Positions 60,152 through 64,000 of a DNA stretch of 64,000 bases are shown piece by piece. A program made the position numbers and the translations under genes. Each line of letters opens with the position of its first letter. Positions within the stretch are counted from its first letter, which is position 1. The notes beneath the pieces are model-generated. The model saw only the letters and a program-made list of their open reading frames with translations, was not told where the DNA came from and ran no database searches. The stretch comes from Suillus spraguei (taxonomy: Eukaryota; Basidiomycota; Agaricomycetes; Boletales; Suillaceae). The stretch is taken from the NCBI GenBank assembly GCA_016800925.1, contig JABCPU010000381.1, forward strand, positions 1 to 64,000. Direction: 5' to 3'.

Positions 60152-61059
60152 GTACTATCGAGTACGTTTGGACTAGCAATCTCGACGACGACCCAAGAAT
60201 AGGAAGTGAGCCCTAACGCAGCGACACAGAGCACCCTGCCATCTTCACATGTACAACTATCTCTCACCGCCATTGCTTGGCCACTTCTCGCCGTTGCTAG
60301 TACCGCACCGACAACAGGAACAATCTCAAGTCCTCGTGTTATCATTCGTGGATGGCGCGCTTGTCTTGTGGGCTGGCTTTGCTACATGCCCATACAGACT
60401 ACAATCAGTCAACCATAACTTTAGGAGTGTTTGATCGAGCGGCCGATAGGTTGGGCTATGACGGCGAGAGCGTTTCTTCAGCATCCATAACACTGTTAGA
60501 TCATGAATGGTTCCTGATGCCCAACTGCCTCATACCTATGTGTGTGCGTGGTGTTCTTTTGGTAAGACTAGTGCCTATTTGATCAACATTTTGCATAATG
60601 GGGATGTTATTTAATTGACATCCGTCACCGGTGAAGATGTGGAGACCTCGTGGTGATCATGAGCTCCAGGTGGCTCAGACCGACAGCTGAATAGAATCCT
60701 GGTGCAGAAAATTGTAAGGTGAACAGATAGGCTGGCGGCGACAAGAGAGTTTCTGGGCCCAGACTTGTCCATAACTAACAGTTTGATAGACACATCAACA
60801 TCTTTCCCACTTCGACCATGCTCAACGCTTCTGCAGGAATGGAAGGCAACCGCAGAACGCGTAGATGTAAGTAAGCTGAGCCGCAGCCTGAATTTCACCA
60901 CCCATCTGTCAATCAGAATAAATTATTCATCGCATTTGGTCTAGTAATAAGCAACTCAGGTAACAACAGTCTTTCACGGTGAAGTCATATTATTGTGCTT
61001 AGCAAAGGTGCATTTCTCAAATGTTTAGCTACAGAGAATTTAGGTTTAGAAAATTACGG
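60152..61059 (+). repeat. Block D5 and right border of the array
   Basis: Homologous to D1 and D3, with the same splice-like sites. Homology to the other units ends at about 61059 ('TAGAAAATTACGG'); beyond it the sequence is unrelated. Confidence 0.55.
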
Positions 61060-61088
61060 TTCAACAGTTTGTCACTGCTGAGCTTTCC

Positions 61089-61575
61089 ATGTGTGGCACA
61101 CCACCATTCAACATTCCCAACATTTGCTTTGTTCATGTTGCTCTTGCCAGTATTGATGATGCGGTGTCACTAGAACCTATCTTGTTGAGGAGTTTATTGA
61201 TGAGGCCACAGAAGGCAAGTTCACCAAATACATCTCCAATGACTCGCCTTCCACTACCCAATCTCAACACCAAATCAAGCGAGATTTCAGGTATCTGTCA
61301 TTTGCACAACATGTCCAGTATATCAAAACAAAGAAACTTACATATGTTGCTGACTTCCAGGTTTGTTCTCGTTCTGCAGTCTCCTCTTCACTTTTCTAAT
61401 CTAAAGTTCATTTCAGGAGGAACAACCCTTTTGACTGATCCTCAAATCATTACTTCACCAAATCTTTCCGAGAAGCTTATTGTGGAAGGCAACCTGACGC
61501 ACATCTTCACTTTGTTTGAGGAGAAGCATGCATGCAATAATTTTGCAAGTTTTTTCAACTCAAGATGTTCATAAC
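61089..61575 (+). pseudogene. Alpha-kinase domain remnant
   Basis: Two exons of an atypical alpha-kinase (MHCK/EF2-kinase type). An exon encoding 'TYLVEEFIDEATEGKFTKYI' and 'LSFAQHVQYIKTKKLTYVADF' (about 61168-61361) is followed by an intron GTTTGTTC...TTTCAG and then 'GGTTLLTDPQIITSPNLSE', 'NLTHIFTLFEEKHACNNF' (to about 61547). These are the ATP-binding 'VEEFI' and the 'LTDPQI' region of basidiomycete alpha-kinases. The N-terminal part of the domain is absent and is replaced by the array border, so this is a truncated gene. Confidence 0.7.
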
Positions 61576-62096
61576 AACACACCAAACTTCCAGATGGCCT
61601 ACAATAAACCCTTACCACCTCCCGCATCACCCCCCACTTGGGCCCAGATTACCTGATCGCCAAAGAAATTGATATCACTCATAGTGGCAGTAGTGAGCTC
61701 AAGTATGATGACTTTGGTGCACAAAGTATGGATCTAGAAACTTGTGAAGTGAGTGCAGGAAGTGGCAAAGATAGTAGTAGTCAGTAGATAGTCTGCTCTT
61801 TGTAACAAAGAAACTACTCAATGTTTTCTACTCAATGTTTTTTTTTTGAATGCAATGGCCAGATTTGTATGGTTTGAGTAGCCAGTAGACTCATATTGAT
61901 GGAAATTGAGGAAGAACAATGTCAGAGAGGATGATAAGGTATGTCTTATGAATTAAGGTACATCTCAGCTCATCCATGATATGAGAATCTCAATAACTGT
62001 CTTCATTTGCTTAGATATATCATGCACTGATGTGCATCAATTTTGTGAAAGGGCGAAATGAATTGATTTATTGATACAATACTTGACACTAGTTAC
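61576..62096. other. Intergenic stretch
   Basis: AT-rich, with short repeated words ('CTACTCAATGTTTT' twice near 61810-61840). It may hold the 3' ends of the alpha-kinase remnant and the integrase-like gene. No gene seen. Confidence 0.3.
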
Positions 62097-63960
62097 TTAG
62101 GGCCTCTTCCTGTCTCCTTCAGAATCAGAGTCAGTGAACTCCGCATACTCAGGCCTATCTTTCATCATCATGCTTATCCCCCTGTTGTTCCCAGTCACAA
62201 ACTCCATGAAGAGCTCGAGTTGGTGGATTGAACATGCCTCCCATGTAGAGGTATCCTGCAGGTCCAACAAGCCAGCATTATGAGGTAGATCTTGCAGGTC
62301 TGGAATTAACGAAACCTGACCATCCTTGAGGTGGACCACTGACTGTGAGAGCTCCACTGTCAAATCACAATCACCTTCAAGAGCCTCAAACTGTTGTCGC
62401 ATAAGCTGGTATACATCCAGAATGATTCAGATGAGACACGAGGCTTGCCAAGTGAAGCATAGAGATCTTGGGCATGCCTCCCGAATATTGGTGGTATGAG
62501 CTCAAAGACAGGATGATCAGGAGGTGCATAAATCCCTTCTACCTCATCAATGAGGTCTCCAGGTATGGGAACCTTGAGAGCAGTGCATATTCATCAAGTG
62601 GACAATAATTCAAAACTATTTTAACGTACCTTGAAATCAAGCAAGTCGAATTTATGGGGCTTTGCATGAATGATAGCTGGAATGCCATGGGGAAGAATTT
62701 TTGTTTGTCCTGCAGGGAGGATTGTAGTTCCTGAAACAAACTCATGCATCTAGTTCAGCTTGGAGCCACGGAATCGCAAACCAACGGAAAATATAGCTAA
62801 ATGGTAAATGATTGATGAGCGTCTGAGGATGAAGGAAGCACTAGGTAATGTACTTTTGCAATGTGTTGTGAATATCATACAAACCCTTCACAATGCCCTC
62901 TTCTAATATATTTTCAAAGCCAGGTGCAAAGTCTTTGTGCAAGACAGACCACAAGATCTCAGGCTTGATGTTTTGGTGCTTCCGCATCCATCGGTGCTGC
63001 AGTGTGCCATTCAGATTGGGATCAAGGCAGTGGTGCATCATTGCTTGTGCATTGGCAACAGAGAACTTCTCCAATCCAAGGTCACTTTGTGTTACGAACT
63101 GGGGTGGCATCACCAGCGGACAGTGAAAAGACACTGAAGATCTGCTGGAAAGTTCTACAATGTCCAGAGGAGGACAAAGTGAAAGTACAAGGAACGCGTT
63201 CCGAGTACGATCAAGGGTTCGGCCTCAAGACAAGTCTTAGAGGTTCTACAAGAATAGAGACTAAGGCTAAGGAGTGCTTAGACTTAGAGACGATTCAAGA
63301 CGACTTAGGTTGGAGACCTAAGCGAAGGATATTCCAGGTAAAACCCAGTAAGATTAAAGTAAAGTATACAAGCGTAATACAATGTGCTTAAATAGGTCAA
63401 TATGTGCACATGGACCAAGAGAGTCGTGAGAATATAAGCATGTATCCAAAGAAGGAAGGCGACTATAGTACAGATGCGTTGAGCATATGAGTCAGAGTTC
63501 GTTATGTAATATACAAGTAAAGAGAAAATGAACAGGGGCACATACAATTGTAACACTTTGGGTGATCAAAGGAACAGCTAGGTCGTAGATGGCGGCAATC
63601 AGACTAATGTGAACTGATAAAAGTGAAATGTTGCAAACCTCCGAGTTCTCTACAAGTGTCAATATAGTATCGAGCAATGAGACGAGGATTCTTGTTTGTC
63701 CACCAGATTTTGAGCCAATTAATCCAGCCTGTAAACAGATCAAGGCTGGCATGAAGGAATAAGCCGAAGCGTTGCCATTTGTCATGCTGGTCTTGTGTCC
63801 AGACATCATTGACACCTGCACACCAAAAGCGTCTGCACCTCAGGCAGCCACAATGCCGGGCTTGGACAGCAGAGGGTTCAACAATTTTCAGTAACCTCAC
63901 AATCAGAGGTCTTTTGCAAATCATCAGATACTATGGCACAGTCAGAAAAACTGTAAGACA
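62097..63960 (-). pseudogene. DDE integrase-like gene interrupted by a solo LTR
   Basis: A minus-strand gene entering from beyond the right edge. In order: 'RRFWCAGVNDVWTQDQHDKW' (first catalytic-type Asp, about 63830-63775), 'FTGWINWLKIWWTNKNPRL', 'YYIDTCRELG', an intron, then 'VPLITQSDLGLEKFSVANAQ' (second Asp), 'LQHRWMRKHQNIKPEI' and 'FAPGFENIL'. Later exons give 'TKILPHGIPAIIHAKPHKF', 'GIYAPPDHPVFELIPP' and a C-terminal exon ending at 62097. I recognise this as a repeated basidiomycete gene family with a retroviral-integrase-like core. The LTR lies exactly inside 'TQSD'; apart from that the exons read open. The 5' end is outside the window. Confidence 0.75.
63090..63555 (-). mobile_element. 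Solo LTR, second copy, inverted
   Basis: A 466-bp element, TGTTACGAACT...CAATTGTAACA on the plus strand, with a perfect 5-bp target duplication CTTTG (63085-63089 and 63556-63560). Its sense strand, judged by the TATTTAAG box, is minus. It is the reverse complement of the 4505-4980 LTR with several differences. It interrupts the integrase-like gene. Confidence 0.92.
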
Positions 63961-64000
63961 TACTGAGGCACATGAAAGCCAAACTGCTCTCGAAGGTTTC

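Noticed and set aside
9776..61059. Starship-type giant mobile element carrying the array
   Set aside because: No tyrosine recombinase (DUF3435-type captain) or element ends were seen; internal repetition fits segmental duplication.

Overview
The window looks like nuclear DNA of a basidiomycete, most likely an agaricomycete and possibly in the Boletales. The evidence is dense introns of about 45-65 nt, a KDZ (Kyakuja-Dileera-Zisupton) transposase with a CxC2 cysteine cluster, basidiomycete-type F-box, HET, alpha-kinase and integrase-like genes, and heavy repeat content. The taxonomic call rests on remembered family resemblance, not on a search.

Left flank (1-9.8 kb): two minus-strand genes of unknown function (M1, M2), a KDZ transposase gene on the plus strand interrupted by a 476-bp solo LTR, a small Pro/Ser-rich gene (N), and a 271-bp MITE-like inverted-repeat element.

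Central array (about 9.78-61.06 kb): a segmental tandem array, all units on the plus strand. The ancestral unit reads: gene A (seven WD40 repeats, TPR-like linker, HET domain, C-terminal domain), gene B (long multi-exon uncharacterised protein with a C-terminal 'LLAEYKKK' motif), gene C (endonuclease/exonuclease/phosphatase family, TDP2-like), and spacer blocks D and E. I number the gene A copies and remnants A1-A7, the B copies B1-B5, and the C copies after their B (C1, C3, C4, C5). Nearly every copy carries a nonsense codon, a 1-nt indel, a deletion or a transposon. A1 (HET only) and A3 (TPR-HET, WD40 deleted) keep the longest open HET frames. A5 keeps an open seven-blade WD40 exon and a mostly open HET exon but has two 1-nt deletions. 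B1 is the least damaged B. Within the array lie a Tc1/mariner-like element with long terminal inverted repeats (29640-30456), two copies of a siderophore-transporter 3' fragment joined to a HET 3' fragment, and one apparently single-copy F-box gene (50961-53031).

Right flank (61.06-64 kb): an alpha-kinase gene remnant, then a minus-strand DDE integrase-like gene interrupted by a second solo LTR of the same family in inverted orientation. Both solo LTRs have perfect 5-bp target duplications.

How the genes may work together (inference): HET domains trigger incompatibility or cell death in fungi, and WD40/TPR repeats are recognition modules, so gene A has the layout of a fungal NLR-like allorecognition or immune receptor. 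B (possible PD-(D/E)XK-like nuclease fold) and C (EEP phosphodiesterase) have been duplicated along with it. The array shows birth-and-death evolution of this A-B-C cassette.
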